Shown here in pieces: positions 8,287 through 17,068 of a stretch of DNA of 49,335 nt; the first letter of the stretch is position 1; every line of letters begins with the position of its first letter. The position numbers were made by a program, and so were the translations under genes. The notes beneath the pieces are model-generated. The model was not told the origin of the DNA. It did no database searches and saw only the letters and a list, made by a program, of their open reading frames with translations. The DNA is from Leptolyngbya sp. DLM2.Bin15 (lineage in GTDB: Bacteria > Cyanobacteriota > Cyanobacteriia > RECH01), in assembly GCA_007694125.1 (NCBI GenBank), contig RECH01000250.1, positions 1-49,335 of the forward strand, read 5' to 3'.

Positions 8287-9519
8287 ATGGGCACATTGAC
8301 TCGACAACTTGGGATTTATCTCATTCTCCTGGCGGCTGGAGGGGGTGCAGGCTGGGCCGGCAACCAATACCTCAGCGCTAGGCAAGCAACCCTGAATCCA
8401 AGCCTACAAGAGACCTCAGAGGCTGAGTTCATCACACCGCTCGTCGCCCGTCCTGAGCCCAGTGACTCCATCAGTCCCTCGATTGCTGCTGTCAACAACA
8501 ATCCCAATTTCATTGCCGATGCCGTGGAAAAAGTTGGGCCGGCCGTTGTGCGCATCAATGCCTCTCGTCGCGTTGCATCCGGCATTCCTGATGGCTTCCC
8601 CAACCCCCTGCGCCGCTTCTTTGAAGACGACTCCCTACGCTTGCCCGAAGAGCGCATTCAAGAGGGGACTGGCTCCGGATTTATCTTGAGCGCTGATGGG
8701 CAAGTGATTACCAATGCCCACGTCGTTGAAGGAGCCGATACCGTTGACGTCACGCTCAAGGATGGACGCACCTTTCAGGGTGAAGTCCTGGGTGCCGATT
8801 CAGTCACCGATATTGCTGTGATCAAGATTGATGCCGTTGAGTTGCCCACCGTCACCTTGGGCAACTCAGAAACCCTGATTCCAGGACAATGGGCGATCGC
8901 CATTGGTAACCCCCTAGGATTAGACAACACCGTTACCGCCGGCATCATCAGCGCCACCGGACGCTCCAGCTCTCAAATTGGCATTCCCGATAAGCGGGTA
9001 CGATTCATTCAAACCGATGCGGCTATCAATCCAGGCAATTCTGGCGGCCCCTTGCTCAACGATCGCGGCGAAGTGATTGGCATCAACACAGCTATCCGCG
9101 CCAATGCCCAAGGTCTTGGGTTTGCGATTCCAATTGAAACAGCTCTAAGAGTTGCCCAACAGTTGGTGGAAACGGGTCGGGTTGAACATCCCTTCTTGGG
9201 CATTCAGATGGTTGATCTAGACGCCAACACCAAGACTCAGTTGTCCAACGATCCAACGATCCAGCTCGACGACGATCTAGACGCAGGCGTCGTGATCATC
9301 AAGGTGATGCCAAACACCCCTGCAGATAATGCCGGACTGCGGACTGGAGATGTCATTCTCAGCATGAATGACGTACCTGTAAGCACCGCCGCTGACGTGC
9401 AGGCCCAGGTTGAGATCAGTGGCGTTAACAACACTATTGACATGGATATCAACCGCAATGGCGAGCTGGAAACCATTTCAGTACGCACCGGCACCATGCC
9501 CGATCGCAGGATTAACTAG
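8287..9519 (+). CDS. HtrA/Deg-type trypsin-like serine protease
   Basis: A 410-aa protease of the cyanobacterial HhoA/HhoB/HtrA group. Residues 5-25 form an uncleaved signal anchor or signal peptide. The catalytic triad is His145 (TNAHVVEG), Asp175 (VTDIAVIK) and Ser252 (GNSGGPLL). A single PDZ domain covers about residues 300-405, with GVVIIKV and AGLRTGDVIL. These enzymes degrade or refold damaged proteins in periplasm or thylakoid lumen. Length and one PDZ fit the family. Which of the three paralogues it is cannot be told from sequence alone. The gene stands alone between a divergent peptidase and a convergent DUF4079 gene. Confidence 0.93.
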   Translation: MGTLTRQLGIYLILLAAGGGAGWAGNQYLSARQATLNPSLQETSEAEFITPLVARPEPSDSISPSIAAVNNNPNFIADAVEKVGPAVVRINASRRVASGIPDGFPNPLRRFFEDDSLRLPEERIQEGTGSGFILSADGQVITNAHVVEGADTVDVTLKDGRTFQGEVLGADSVTDIAVIKIDAVELPTVTLGNSETLIPGQWAIAIGNPLGLDNTVTAGIISATGRSSSQIGIPDKRVRFIQTDAAINPGNSGGPLLNDRGEVIGINTAIRANAQGLGFAIPIETALRVAQQLVETGRVEHPFLGIQMVDLDANTKTQLSNDPTIQLDDDLDAGVVIIKVMPNTPADNAGLRTGDVILSMNDVPVSTAADVQAQVEISGVNNTIDMDINRNGELETISVRTGTMPDRRIN

Positions 9520-9544
9520 TCTCAGGTTATCAGCCCAAACCCTA

Positions 9545-9577
9545 AGGGCGATCGCTCTAGCAGGAAGCGATCGCCCT
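9545..9577. terminator. hairpin built from two HIP1 sites between convergent genes
   Basis: AGGGCGATCGCT at 9545-9556 and AGCGATCGCCCT at 9566-9577 form a perfect 12-bp stem with a nine-base loop. It lies between the ends of the HtrA and DUF4079 genes, so it could act as a two-way terminator. There is no T run. The arms are HIP1 octamers plus flanking bases that also pair. Confidence 0.55.
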
Positions 9578-9637
9578 AGAGTTGAGCCAGGATGGCCAGC
9601 GAGATCGACCGATCCCCAGCTCATGCCGCTCGATGCG

Positions 9638-10108
9638 CTAAAGTTTTTCGATGAGACGCTGCACAATTTGCATCCCAGTCAGCGCCTGCCAACCAAAGAG
9701 CCCCACCAATCCAATATTGAGCACAATATGGGTATAGCGGGCCCAGCCTTGCCCTTTTTGCATAAATGGCGACAGGGCAGCGGATGTAGCAATCAACCCC
9801 GTCATGCCTAAGCCAGCCAGCAGGTGAGGGCCCACAAACAGCTTACCGTTGTTGATGTAGGTCACCCCCATGCCGCCAATGGTGCCCAACACCATCAGAG
9901 CTAACAGCACCGCCCCAATTTGATGGTGCTTGATATTGAATTTGCCTTTGATCAGTTCTTTCTTCGCGTCTCCCTCCGCCGCCCGAGTACGACGAATCTG
10001 CACCCCAAGATACAGCGCATAGACCGTGAGACCAAACAGCACCCACATCAACACCGGGTGAAAAAACTGGCTCCACACTTTAATCGATTCTGGAATTTCA
10101 AAACTCAT
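9638..10108 (-). CDS. DUF4079 family membrane protein
   Basis: A 156-aa protein with four predicted membrane helices (about residues 14-32, 62-80, 92-112 and 125-145). The family is widespread in cyanobacteria. Histidines sit near helix ends (FFHPVLMW, KHHQIGAVLL, VGPHLLAG, THIVLNIG), a pattern like cytochrome b561-type haem ligands, though haem binding is inference. GAGGGG lies about eight bases upstream of the start, which supports it. The C-terminus, facing the HtrA gene, is separated from it by a hairpin. Confidence 0.8.
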   Translation of the reverse strand: MSFEIPESIKVWSQFFHPVLMWVLFGLTVYALYLGVQIRRTRAAEGDAKKELIKGKFNIKHHQIGAVLLALMVLGTIGGMGVTYINNGKLFVGPHLLAGLGMTGLIATSAALSPFMQKGQGWARYTHIVLNIGLVGLFGWQALTGMQIVQRLIEKL

Positions 10109-10228
10109 ACGATCTACCCCTCGATTAGAATACCGTCATAAAACTTATCATACACAGTTCCCCTAGGCTCGATGGCGATCGCCCCACCACCCAGGTCAGC
10201 CGGATAGCAAGTTGTATCTCTTCAGACC

Positions 10229-11686
10229 CTAGAAGGATGAAGAATCTTCGTCTAGTCCTGCAAGATGGGTGCTGTCACTAGACGAGCGATCGCTCTCTTG
10301 AGGGGAGTGATCCTCAATCAGCTCATCAGGAACACTCAGATCTAGGCGACGAATTTGCACATGGTGGAGGCGCGGCCCCTCGGCGGAGCAAATCGTGAAC
10401 TCCAGGTTGCCATAGATAAAGGTTTCTCCTTGGGGCGGAATTTTTTGCAGATGGTAGATGATAAAGCCCCCCAGGGTTTGGTACTCTTCCGTAAACGGCA
10501 GGTCAAAATTCAAGAGATCATTGACCTCCTCCAAATCCATTTGAGCCTGCACCAGCACGGTGCGATCGTCCACAATCTGCATCTCTGGATCTTCAGAACT
10601 TTCGCGCTCCGGTGGGTCTCCAATAATCTCGTTAATCACATCCTGAAGCGTGAGCAGACCAGCCGTACCGCCAAATTCATCCACCACCATCACCATGGCC
10701 TGCCCCGATCGCTGCATTAAGTGCAGTAGCTCATTCAAAGGCGTATATTCTGGCACAAACCGCGCAGGACGAATCCAATCTTGAATGGAGCTATCCAGGG
10801 TAAGACGCCCCTGGGCCAAGGGTTCTGCCAATTCCTTGAAGTAAATGACGCCACAGACATCATCTAACGACTCCCCTGTCACCGGATACCGGGAATGCCC
10901 CGACTCAGCCACTTCCCCCAACAAGGTACGGAAAGTGGCATCTTTAGGAAGTTCAACAATACTGGTGCGCGGCACCATGACTTCCCCTGCGGTCACTTCG
11001 CCAAATTCAAACACATTGCTGAGTAACTGCCGCTCTTCTGCCTCCAACCCCGGCGATTCTGCCGAGGTGTTGATAATCAAATGCAGTTCCTCTGGGGTCA
11101 AACGGTTCGACCAAACCTGTCCGGTATATTGAATACCCACCAGCCGCAGCAGCCAGCGTGTCGATTGATTGAGAATCCAAATAAACGGGTTAAAAATACG
11201 GGCGATCGCTAAACTAGGCGTTCCCAAAAATCGCGAGATCTGCTCCGCATATAGCATTGCTACGGCTTTAGGACAGAGTTCTCCTAGAACAATCTGCAGG
11301 TAGGCAATCAGCAGAAAAGCCAGGGGAACCGCAATGGAATGGGACAAAAAATAGCTGATGGGGCTCGGCAGGGGCGAGGCCGCCATGGATCGCACCAGCA
11401 ACGTCGCCATGGTACTTTCCCCAATCCAGCCTAGGGCCAAACTCGATAGGGTGATGCCCAGTTGCGTCGTTGATAAGAGTCGCTCAATACTGCGCTGCAA
11501 ATCTTGAACGGTTTTCGCCTGAACATCACCCGCAGATACCAATTGATTAATCCGCGATCGCCGTACGGAAACAATGGAAAACTCTGCAGCAACAAAAAAG
11601 CCGTTGATAGAGATCAACAGCAGGACAAGCAATAACCGCATACCTGCATCCGTAGCCGTCAAGGGCAAAGGAGACGTAGCGGTCAT
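10229..11686 (-). CDS. CNNM/hemolysin C family protein (DUF21, CBS pair, CorC_HlyC)
   Basis: About 485 aa. The N-terminal DUF21 domain has several membrane helices, beginning LLLVLLLISINGFFVAAEFS, the family signature. Then come two CBS domains (around MVPRTSIVELPKDATF and MVMVVDEFGGTAGLLT) and a C-terminal transporter-associated CorC/HlyC domain. The group is implicated in magnesium or cation efflux; the hemolysin label is historical. The tail after residue 460 is Ser/Asp-rich. The start is uncertain: ATG 11686 gives the usual short N-terminus, while ATG 11707 and GTG 11749 are also in frame; none has a good ribosome site. It stands between two unrelated minus-strand genes. Confidence 0.9.
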   Translation of the reverse strand: MTATSPLPLTATDAGMRLLLVLLLISINGFFVAAEFSIVSVRRSRINQLVSAGDVQAKTVQDLQRSIERLLSTTQLGITLSSLALGWIGESTMATLLVRSMAASPLPSPISYFLSHSIAVPLAFLLIAYLQIVLGELCPKAVAMLYAEQISRFLGTPSLAIARIFNPFIWILNQSTRWLLRLVGIQYTGQVWSNRLTPEELHLIINTSAESPGLEAEERQLLSNVFEFGEVTAGEVMVPRTSIVELPKDATFRTLLGEVAESGHSRYPVTGESLDDVCGVIYFKELAEPLAQGRLTLDSSIQDWIRPARFVPEYTPLNELLHLMQRSGQAMVMVVDEFGGTAGLLTLQDVINEIIGDPPERESSEDPEMQIVDDRTVLVQAQMDLEEVNDLLNFDLPFTEEYQTLGGFIIYHLQKIPPQGETFIYGNLEFTICSAEGPRLHHVQIRRLDLSVPDELIEDHSPQESDRSSSDSTHLAGLDEDSSSF

Positions 11687-11881
11687 GACACAAAAAGGTT
11701 GAGGCATGATGAACACAGAGGAGGCCGGAAGCGCGTTGTACCAAGTCACCCAACGAGAGCAACACCATGAGTTAGACGTCGAGACATGCAGACCTACGTC
11801 CTAGCTGAACTCTACAGCAGGACGCTCTATCATGGCTATCCAATTGTGAAGCATCCGTCTGGGAATGCTTAGACGGCATCT

Positions 11882-12415
11882 TCAAAAGCCTTCACCCAGT
11901 GGCTCCATCCCCTCGCCCTCGCCAGAGAAAGATGGTTCATCCAGGGCATCAGGTTCATCCATCCAGTCGTTCTCGGTTGGAGATGGATCAGACAGGTTAT
12001 TCACCGGGGTTACAGCTTGCCCATCCACAGACTCATCCACAAGGGCATCTGACGTACCACGATCCTCTTCCAATCGTTCCTCCACCCCAACCACCGGCTC
12101 ACTGGATGGCTCACGTTGGCTGCTAGCCGGAGGATCAGATACTGGCGATGGCACGGCGGCGGTAGGTGTGTTGCCGGCCATGCGGCTTTTGGCGTTATTG
12201 ATCAATTCTTCTTCATTGAGAATGGCTAGGCCACTCTGGGGCGCACTTTCGCCATCACTGACCCCCACATGCCCCGGACGAGTTTCAGGCTGGGTGACAC
12301 CGCGCAGCGCTTCCCGTCCTAGGGTGTAGCCCCAGGAGCCGCTGACGACCCCGGCACCGATCATCATGGAGAGCAAAATGAGGGTTAATCCGAGCGTGGG
12401 GTTAATTCTGATCAT
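11882..12415 (-). CDS. hypothetical membrane-anchored acidic protein
   Basis: A 177-aa protein. Residues 8-28 are a single hydrophobic segment (LGLTLILLSMMIGAGVVSG), followed by SWGYTLGREALRGVTQPETRP, a stretch that looks constrained. The rest is low-complexity, rich in Pro, Ser, Asp and Glu, and likely disordered on the outer side of the membrane. I do not recognise a family with a known role. The start ATG 12415 puts the membrane segment at the N-terminus. It is followed on the same strand by the CNNM gene about 195 bases further on. Confidence 0.7.
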   Translation of the reverse strand: MIRINPTLGLTLILLSMMIGAGVVSGSWGYTLGREALRGVTQPETRPGHVGVSDGESAPQSGLAILNEEELINNAKSRMAGNTPTAAVPSPVSDPPASSQREPSSEPVVGVEERLEEDRGTSDALVDESVDGQAVTPVNNLSDPSPTENDWMDEPDALDEPSFSGEGEGMEPLGEGF

Positions 12416-12511
12416 GGGGGACGTTGAAAACTATGGGGAGTGGCGACATGCACAGCCAGCCCGTTCAGCTTAGGAAAACCTCATACCAATTTAAGATGCA
12501 GCACTATTGGA

Positions 12512-12620
12512 TGTAGGGTGTGTTAGCAAAGCGTAACGCACCGCAAACCCTCAGCTATGACGCGTTGTTTCGCCCACGCATCCTACTACGATGTGCATTG
12601 TTCAATACATTGGGTTTTGG
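12512..12620. repeat. dispersed cyanobacterial hairpin repeat, degenerate copy
   Basis: GGGTGTGTTAGC-AAA-GCGTAACGCACC folds into a near-perfect hairpin at 12518-12541. A related sequence occurs at 49232-49265 (CTGTTAGGCGAAGCCGTAACGCACCG). The downstream bases (GACGCGTTGTTTCG, then CATCCTAC) resemble non-autonomous repeats that I have seen widely in cyanobacterial genomes. No coding frame spans it. Confidence 0.55.
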
Positions 12621-12764
12621 CAGCTTAGGGTGCTAGGCCTATGAGCATAGCAACTACTGCTCGAAGATGCTACGCACCGCCGGACGAAAATGCACCGTCT
12701 AACGAAAATCTAGATTAACACCCACTCCAAGCACGGGTTAAAATAAGAGCGATATTAGTCTATC

Positions 12765-12837
12765 CCAGGGTTGGCCGAGCGGATTAGGCAGCGAACTCAT
12801 AATTCGCTTTAGGCGGGTTCAACTCCTGCACCCTGGA
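12765..12837 (+). tRNA. trnI: tRNA-Ile(CAU), lysidine type
   Basis: 73 bases fold as a cloverleaf. The acceptor stem is CCAGGGT with ACCCTGG (12765-12771 and 12830-12836), then discriminator A. The D arm is GCC/GGC, the anticodon stem GCGAA/TTCGC around loop CTCATAA (anticodon CAT), and the T arm GCGGG/CCTGC with loop TTCAACT. No CCA is encoded. It lacks the C-A mismatch and three G-C anticodon pairs of initiator tRNA. The ACTCATAATT loop context and the TGGCCGAGCGG D arm resemble chloroplast trnI-CAU, so the C34 is probably changed to lysidine to read AUA. An elongator tRNA-Met is the alternative. Confidence 0.85.
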
Positions 12838-13028
12838 TTCAACGTTCATCACGAGGCATTCCCGATTAGGATTGAAAGAATGCGATCGCTGCTATCCTCA
12901 CCCATGGATCTGCCACAGGTTGATGGTGCTGGTTGCCGCTGCAGTCTGATAACTTGCGGTTATCCCAGAGGTTGATCCGGGGTGCGATCGCCCGTGGTCA
13001 CCCATGTTGTTCCCTTTTCTTTTCTCCG

Positions 13029-13649
13029 ATGCCAGATATTCAGTTTCAAACCGAGCCGACTCTATCCCTGACGACAGCTCCCATCGCCGATCTGCGGGCC
13101 TATTTGCTGACCCTGATTTGCCAAGTGGCCTATCGCGAAGGCGACTTTTTGCTCACCTCCGGTCAACATACGGATTACTACATCAATGGTAAACAGGTCA
13201 CCCTCCATCCCCAAGGGGCGATCGCCGTGGGGCGGGTGCTCTTGTCCTCCATTCCAGACCAGGCGATCGCCGTGGCAGGGCTGACCCTAGGAGCCGACCC
13301 CATGGTGACCGCTGTCAGTGTCGTCGCGGGCTATGAGGGGCGATCGCTGGCAGCGCTGATTGTGCGCAAAGAAGCCAAGGGGCACGGTACCCAGGCCTAT
13401 ATTGAAGGCTTGCCCCTGCCGGCGGGCAGTCCGGTGGTCGTCCTAGAAGATGTGGTGACCACAGGACAGTCGGCCCTAAAAGCTGTAGACCGTCTACGCA
13501 GCCATGGCTACCAGGTGGATCGGGTGCTGGCCTTGGTCGATCGCAACCAGGGCGGCCGCGAGCTCTACGAACAGCACCAGCTTCACTTCGAGGCCATCTT
13601 CACCGTGGACGATCTGCGCCAGGAGTGGGCTGCCCAACACGCTGACTAA
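13029..13649 (+). CDS. pyrE: orotate phosphoribosyltransferase
   Basis: A 206-aa enzyme of pyrimidine synthesis that joins orotate to PRPP to give orotidine monophosphate. The PRPP-binding motif is VVVLEDVVTTGQSALKAV, and the substrate loop region has LIVRKEAKGHGT. Other family marks are LLTSGQHTDYYINGK and GLTLGADPM. Start 13029 (MPDIQF) gives the usual length; an in-frame GTG or ATG start at 12933 would add 32 residues that look unrelated. No strong ribosome site precedes 13029. The stop TAA shares bases with the stop of the convergent secreted-protein gene. Confidence 0.93.
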   Translation: MPDIQFQTEPTLSLTTAPIADLRAYLLTLICQVAYREGDFLLTSGQHTDYYINGKQVTLHPQGAIAVGRVLLSSIPDQAIAVAGLTLGADPMVTAVSVVAGYEGRSLAALIVRKEAKGHGTQAYIEGLPLPAGSPVVVLEDVVTTGQSALKAVDRLRSHGYQVDRVLALVDRNQGGRELYEQHQLHFEAIFTVDDLRQEWAAQHAD

Positions 13650-14809
13650 CGCAGCCGCTGGTATCGCCAAACCATGGGGGGCAGTTCCGGCTCCGGATTG
13701 TCGAGCACCACCCGTAGCGATAGCTGATTGCCCCGACAGTCGTAGTCCACGATGCCATCCCCCAGTTCCGACTGGGCCGGGCCGTTGTAGTTGGTTTGGC
13801 GATCGCTCAGCCGCTGGCCATAAACCTGAGCCTCATAGTCTGAGATCATCTGCTGGTTGACGTCCGTCATGTCCATGGTGATCCAAAGCAATTGCTGCGG
13901 GTTGCGACGATAAACGGCCACATTACCCGCACCAGCTCCCTCTAGGATGCTTTCTTGGGTCATGTCCACCCAGTCTCCCGTCTCGGTGCGCAGCACGGCC
14001 CGCGATCGCATCGTGAAGGTATTCCATTCTGTCCAAATGCTGCCATCCGACTCCACCGTCATCAGGTGAGTGCCGGTCATGGCTGGTTCATCCAGTTCCA
14101 CCGCCAGTTGATCCGACGACAGCAAATGTTCTGCCTGCCGAAACAGCGCCGTATCAAACGGTCGATCCAGCAACGACCAGGTTCCAATTAGGCAATGATC
14201 CATGCCTACCGGCTGCGCCCCAGACAAAATGCGATCAACGGGAATATCGGCTGGGGCAGGCACGGGCAACTGAGCCTGATCGGTTTCAAAAGACAGCTCT
14301 TGGCTGAGCAGCGTCACCAAGGACGTAAATCCGCCTTCCCCACAGCCTTCCCCGTCCGCCGCCGTCATGGCAGTCAACGAGACGAGGAAATCGTCTTGAA
14401 GGAAGTTCAGCGATCGCTCCTGCTCCATCCCATCGCGATCAACACTGATGGACAATACGCCGCCCTGCCCCACCACCACCCGACGAACATCACGGCGAGG
14501 ATTCTCTAACCCTGCCACATAGGCCTCATCCAACTGCGATCGCACGGCTCCATGCCCACCCAGATGCCGCACCGGCACCACCATGATGCTAAAGCCAAGG
14601 AACTGACTACGGGCTAGGGGATACACACCCATGCCACCATGCACCTCGCTAATGCGTAGGTCATCTACATCCTGAAGCGCACTGCGACAGAAGCTGGCGA
14701 TCGTTGCGCCATCAATGGTCAATTCACGGGTTTGGGGCTGGGCTACAGCGGCTAGGTGCAGCCCGACGACTCCCGCCACAGTTAAACCGATCAAAGAAAG
14801 TTGCTTCAT
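13646..14809 (-). CDS. secreted protein of unknown function with lipocalin-like motif
   Basis: A 387-aa protein with a signal peptide (MKQLSLIGLTVAGVVGLHLA, cleavage likely after AVAQ). The N-terminal half (about 25-190) holds SFCRSAL and GGMGVYPLAR; the second half opens with CLIGTWSLLD, a phrase typical of lipocalin-like beta barrels, and ends in beta strands. There is no catalytic motif I recognise. Start 14809 is chosen because it puts the signal peptide first; a longer in-frame start at 14878 adds 23 residues. The stop overlaps the pyrE stop by four bases. Confidence 0.75.
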   Translation of the reverse strand: MKQLSLIGLTVAGVVGLHLAAVAQPQTRELTIDGATIASFCRSALQDVDDLRISEVHGGMGVYPLARSQFLGFSIMVVPVRHLGGHGAVRSQLDEAYVAGLENPRRDVRRVVVGQGGVLSISVDRDGMEQERSLNFLQDDFLVSLTAMTAADGEGCGEGGFTSLVTLLSQELSFETDQAQLPVPAPADIPVDRILSGAQPVGMDHCLIGTWSLLDRPFDTALFRQAEHLLSSDQLAVELDEPAMTGTHLMTVESDGSIWTEWNTFTMRSRAVLRTETGDWVDMTQESILEGAGAGNVAVYRRNPQQLLWITMDMTDVNQQMISDYEAQVYGQRLSDRQTNYNGPAQSELGDGIVDYDCRGNQLSLRVVLDNPEPELPPMVWRYQRLR

Positions 14810-14977
14810 AAAATTTCTTGGGTACCTTAAGACAGAATGCGTGAATACCCTAATCCTCCCTGGGGGGATAAACGCCACCCATAACTTGCTCGTTCCTAAA
14901 AGCTAGACCGATCCAAGGTCAAGCCCCAGCCTTCAGCCTGCCGCTTGCAGAAAAACTTTCGCGATCGCTAACGGGCA

Positions 14978-15010
14978 CTGTGGCACACCTGTGGCATACC
15001 TGTGGCATAC
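14978..15010. repeat. three 11-bp direct repeats
   Basis: CTGTGGCACAC, CTGTGGCATAC and CTGTGGCATAC follow head to tail, with a weaker fourth unit (CTATAGATAC) after them. The 11-base period puts each unit on the same face of the helix, as in binding sites of OmpR/PhoB-type response regulators. The bases do not match the Pho-box consensus I remember, so the binding protein is unknown. Confidence 0.6.
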
Positions 15011-15356
15011 CTATAGATACCCGCTGATATTGCGAACGATGCCGCTAGAATTTAGGAACTAAGCACACCTTCATCAAAGTCCTAGGCCATGGGTCGAACA
15101 TGTCTGATGGTTCACGACCCCAGAGCGATCGCCCAGGGGCAGCCCCATTAGCCCAGACCCGAACTGTGAATTGGAGGATATCTGGCTAGTCATACCTATC
15201 GTGCTCAGTGGAGCCGCCGGGATCAGGCGGCGATCGCCAGGTCAGGGGTTGCTGACGAGTAACGAACCACCCGTTGCTCACTAGTAGATATCCAAAATCA
15301 GGGGCACCAATTCCGCATGGGTTTCCTTGGGGGCGATCGCTCCCTCCCCGGCTGCC

Positions 15357-15384
15357 GAAAGAACCCTTGCCCGCGGGTTCTTTC
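15357..15384 (+). promoter_or_regulatory. perfect 10-bp stem-loop before the 266-aa gene
   Basis: GAAAGAACCC (15357-15366) pairs with GGGTTCTTTC (15375-15384) around an eight-base loop. It ends 36 bases before the ATG at 15421. There is no T run, so it is more likely a leader structure or operator than a terminator. Confidence 0.5.
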
Positions 15385-15420
15385 ATGCCGATCGACATCT
15401 ATCCACCTTTTGATTGATGA

Positions 15421-16221
15421 ATGGCTGGAGCTATGTACCTGTCAGACGATGGCAAGTTAACACCTGAAATCCTACAAATTGGCAGCATTTTCGGCAAACT
15501 GCCACCGGAGGCCAAGGATTGGTTTGAAAGCTTGCCGTGGCATCAACGGCGCTATGTGTTGCTGCTCTGCCATCTGATGCGAGTCTCTTCGCCCGATGTG
15601 CAGGCCGAATTTTTAGACGAATATACCGCCGATGGGCTAGTGTCTCGCAAGTTGGACGATCGCGATACCCAAAATCGCGTTACCCAATACCTCCGGGACT
15701 TTCATATCGATACAGAATTAGATGAAGCCCTCCTGCGCAGCTACATTCGTCAGTTCTACATCCACTCCGCCCAAGACACGCGCCGCCAGCCGGATATGTA
15801 TCTAGAATCGGCCCTCAAGCTGGTACTCAGTGCCGAAGAGCGCAACAACGTCTTCAACTACATTTTGGGATTTGAGCTGCTAAAAATGATGTTTTGCATG
15901 AGCTGGCTAGAGCACGAACGCCTCTACCGCCTGCAGCGCAACCAAGAGGAGTTTATTACCCTCTACATCAAACCCATTCAACATGCTCACCGGGTGAATG
16001 GCATTGTGGTGCCTCGCGACGAAGGCATTTTCTTCGCCCGCCGCAGCTACTTTGTGCAAAAACCAGAGCTATCGGACAAGAAACTGATCGAGTTGGTGAT
16101 TGCCACCTTCACCACCGACACGGTGACGAACTTTGGATTTTCGATCATCCGTCACATCAACTCGCTACATTTTGACTACGACTTCATCTTCCGTCCTGAA
16201 ACCGAGCCCATTTTTCAATAG
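15421..16221 (+). CDS. conserved cyanobacterial protein of unknown function
   Basis: A 266-aa soluble protein, mainly helical, without signal peptide or membrane span. It resembles a cyanobacterial family that I remember being loosely labelled as cobyrinic acid a,c-diamide synthase, but it has no P-loop or amidotransferase motif, so that name is not supported. Notable stretches are PWHQRRYVLLLCHLM, EFLDEYTADGLVSR and FEPETEPIF-like C-terminal phrase FRPETEPIFQ. ATG 15421 or ATG 15433 could start it; GGAG before 15433 is too close. It converges with the RMD1-family gene, one base apart. Confidence 0.75.
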   Translation: MAGAMYLSDDGKLTPEILQIGSIFGKLPPEAKDWFESLPWHQRRYVLLLCHLMRVSSPDVQAEFLDEYTADGLVSRKLDDRDTQNRVTQYLRDFHIDTELDEALLRSYIRQFYIHSAQDTRRQPDMYLESALKLVLSAEERNNVFNYILGFELLKMMFCMSWLEHERLYRLQRNQEEFITLYIKPIQHAHRVNGIVVPRDEGIFFARRSYFVQKPELSDKKLIELVIATFTTDTVTNFGFSIIRHINSLHFDYDFIFRPETEPIFQ

Positions 16222-16222
16222 A

Positions 16223-17032
16223 TCACAGCGCGGCGGGCGGGCCAAAGAGTTCGTACAACGACAGCAGAATTTCCACCACAATCAAAATCACGATGTACCA
16301 CTCCACCCGATGACTGGTGTTGTACTGCAGCAGCTCAAGGGCCGTTTCGGCGGTGCGAGAAATCAGATCCAGCTTGCGTTCTAGGGCATGGTTGCGCTCT
16401 CGGATCTCGTATTCATCTTCTAGGCGTAGGTAGATGCGCTCCAGTTCTGGTGCATCCCATAGCAGTTCAGGCTTGTCAATAATTTCCACCCGTCCCACAA
16501 TTCGATTTTGAATCGACAGGGTGCGCCCAATTTGCCGCAGCAGTTCCTTGCCCATGCTGGCGTTTTTGGCGGTGAGCTGTAGGCTATTGGCAAAGGGTTC
16601 AATCTGATCAAAAATCTTGGCGGTACCGGCCTCGTAATGCTCCAGCACCACACTTTTGGCCAGCACATCAGCGACGAGCTGCAGTTGCTCGACGCTAAAG
16701 CCCGATAGCCAGATGACATCGTTTTCCACCCGTCCTACGCCGGTCGTATCGAGGCGCAGATTGACATCCTCCGTAGCCGGATCGGGCAAGGGTTTGACCA
16801 CCAAGGTATCCAGTTGCTGAAGAAAGGTCACCTGCTCTAGGGGATCGAGGCCAAACAGCACCGCTGCTCCATACCGAAATAGCACAGCACAGCCATGATC
16901 CCCCGCTGAGACAACGAGAGGATCGATAGCTAGGGGATCGGTTTTTTCGAGGAGTTTAAGATCTAGGCTTTCGCCCACAAACAAGGCCCGGACAGACACC
17001 AGGTCGTTATCACTAAACAAAAGCTTTTCCAT
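16223..17032 (-). CDS. RMD1/DUF155 family membrane protein
   Basis: A 269-aa protein of the RMD1 (DUF155) family, known from yeast mitochondrial proteins RMD1 and RMD8 and from bacteria. The body is soluble; near the C-terminus one membrane helix (YIVILIVVEILLSLYELFG) follows a coiled region (RLEDEYEIRERNHALERK). The family phrase WLSGFSVEQLQLVADVLAKS is intact. The molecular function in bacteria is not established. It ends one base from the convergent 266-aa gene and lies downstream of gatC on the same strand with 36 bases between, so it may be the last gene of a ycf3-gatC-RMD1 transcript. Confidence 0.8.
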   Translation of the reverse strand: MEKLLFSDNDLVSVRALFVGESLDLKLLEKTDPLAIDPLVVSAGDHGCAVLFRYGAAVLFGLDPLEQVTFLQQLDTLVVKPLPDPATEDVNLRLDTTGVGRVENDVIWLSGFSVEQLQLVADVLAKSVVLEHYEAGTAKIFDQIEPFANSLQLTAKNASMGKELLRQIGRTLSIQNRIVGRVEIIDKPELLWDAPELERIYLRLEDEYEIRERNHALERKLDLISRTAETALELLQYNTSHRVEWYIVILIVVEILLSLYELFGPPAAL

Positions 17033-17068
17033 TAGGGATAGGCAGGGGGCTATCTACGGGGGCGATCG

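Larger units (their letters stand above)
14810..15420. other. divergent promoter region with direct and inverted repeats
   Basis: 611 bases between the secreted-protein gene (minus) and the 266-aa gene (plus). It contains the 11-bp direct repeats at 14978-15010 and the 10-bp inverted repeat at 15357-15384. A 70-codon open frame on the minus strand at 15186-15398 looks fortuitous. Confidence 0.6.

Noticed and set aside
12765-12837. Initiator or elongator tRNA-Met reading of the CAT anticodon tRNA
   Set aside because: The first pair is C-G rather than the C-A mismatch of initiators, and the anticodon loop context resembles trnI-CAU. Elongator Met is not fully excluded.
14978-15010. Pho box upstream of the secreted-protein gene
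   Set aside because: Spacing of 11 bases fits, but the bases CTGTGGCA do not match the YTTAAYYW type of repeat.
15186-15398. 70-codon minus-strand frame
   Set aside because: Its Gly/Pro-rich product looks random and it covers the stem-loop; it is better seen as regulatory DNA.
15421-16221. Cobyrinic acid a,c-diamide synthase
   Set aside because: The protein lacks a P-loop and a glutamine amidotransferase domain, so the name sometimes used for relatives is not supported.
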